A stretch of 14,069 nt of DNA from Clostridiaceae bacterium (lineage in GTDB: Bacteria; Bacillota; Clostridia; Oscillospirales; Acutalibacteraceae). Each line of letters starts with the position of its first letter. The stretch's first letter is position 1. This document shows, piece by piece, positions 13,783 through 14,069 of this stretch. Below the pieces are notes generated by a model that was not told the origin of the DNA, searched no databases, and saw only the letters and a program-made list of their open reading frames with translations. The DNA is taken from NCBI GenBank assembly GCA_016295895.1, contig JAEDKI010000031.1, positions 1 through 14,069 on the forward strand, in the 5' to 3' direction. The translations under genes and the position numbers were made by a program.

Positions 13783-14069
13783 TTAAGCAAGCTTCAGCAG
13801 CATTTCAAGAATGCGCTTGACGCACACTTCAAGATCCGCTCTTGTCAGAACGCCTTTCTCCATTGCGGCTTTGAGGTCGTCGGGATAGCCGATGTGCATT
13901 TTCATGTCGTTGCCCGCAATAACCTCCTGAACGGGATCGTTTTTAACGCCCCAGTCGGTTGTGACCATGCCGTTAAAGCCCCATTCATTTCTGAGAATGC
14001 CCGTGAGCAGTTCGTAATTTTCAGAGGTGTGCTGACCGTTTATCAGATTGTATGAGGACATAAGAGTCC
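13783..14069 (-). CDS. GH3 beta-glycosidase, C-terminal fragment (permuted domain order)
   Basis: This fragment of about 95 residues is open to the window edge, so the N-terminal part lies outside. MSSYNLINGQHTSEN, GILRNEWGFNGMV and TTDWG are the end of the GH3 TIM barrel, and the Asp of TTDW is the expected catalytic nucleophile. Only about 50 residues remain after it, ending RADLEVCVKRILEMLLKLA. In ordinary GH3 enzymes a large alpha/beta domain follows the barrel. Its absence points to the inverted order (GH3-C first, GH3-N last) described for the Butyrivibrio fibrisolvens BglA type, or less likely to a barrel-only enzyme. The ATG-like Met in MSSYN is internal, because Thr-Leu codons precede it in frame. 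Substrate is probably a beta-glucoside or beta-xyloside. Confidence 0.88.
   Translation of the reverse strand, partial: TLMSSYNLINGQHTSENYELLTGILRNEWGFNGMVTTDWGVKNDPVQEVIAGNDMKMHIGYPDDLKAAMEKGVLTRADLEVCVKRILEMLLKLA

Overview
The window looks like chromosome from a gut-type member of the Clostridia, probably in the Ruminococcaceae/Oscillospiraceae neighbourhood. The reasons are a T-box-controlled isoleucyl-tRNA synthetase of the eukaryote-like IleS2 class, a DUF4364 gene (a family typical of Clostridia), secreted GH5 and domain-permuted GH3 glycosidases, good AGGAGG-type ribosome binding sites, consensus TTGACA/TATAAT-like promoters and AT-rich spacers. No mobile element, CRISPR array, rRNA or tRNA gene was seen. 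The genus assignment is inference.

Plus strand, 1-5920. The 3' end of an unidentified gene is closed by an intrinsic terminator. An AT-rich spacer with a 13-bp direct repeat leads to a near-consensus promoter. A roughly 310-nt, highly self-complementary leader follows, and then a tightly coupled five-gene operon: potA-potB-potC-potD (spermidine/putrescine-type ABC importer) and a lipoprotein-like MltG/YceG endolytic transglycosylase. PotD is unusual in carrying a C-terminal membrane anchor. The leader contains two mutually exclusive perfect helices. One buries the potA ribosome binding site and the other would free it, which is the architecture of a translation-controlling riboswitch. I do not recognise it as a known class. 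It is the best candidate here for an undescribed element.

Minus strand, 5870-10741. A bidirectional terminator separates the pot operon from a convergent unit made of a promoter, an isoleucine T-box, ileS and a secreted GH5 glucanase only 27 nt downstream of ileS with no visible terminator between them.

Minus strand, 10777-12363. Two single-gene units follow. One is a small regulator fusing an XRE-type helix-turn-helix to a complete desulfoferrodoxin-like (superoxide reductase) module, with its own promoter and a palindrome beside the -35. The other is a zinc-ribbon, four-helix membrane protein of unknown role. Each has its own promoter and terminator.

Minus strand, 12370-14069. A DUF4364 winged-helix-like gene is translationally coupled to araD (L-ribulose-5-phosphate 4-epimerase). 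Upstream lies the C-terminal end of a GH3 beta-glycosidase whose catalytic nucleophile is close to the C-terminus, indicating inverted domain order. The sugar-related genes (GH5, araD, GH3) fit a plant-polysaccharide-using gut bacterium.
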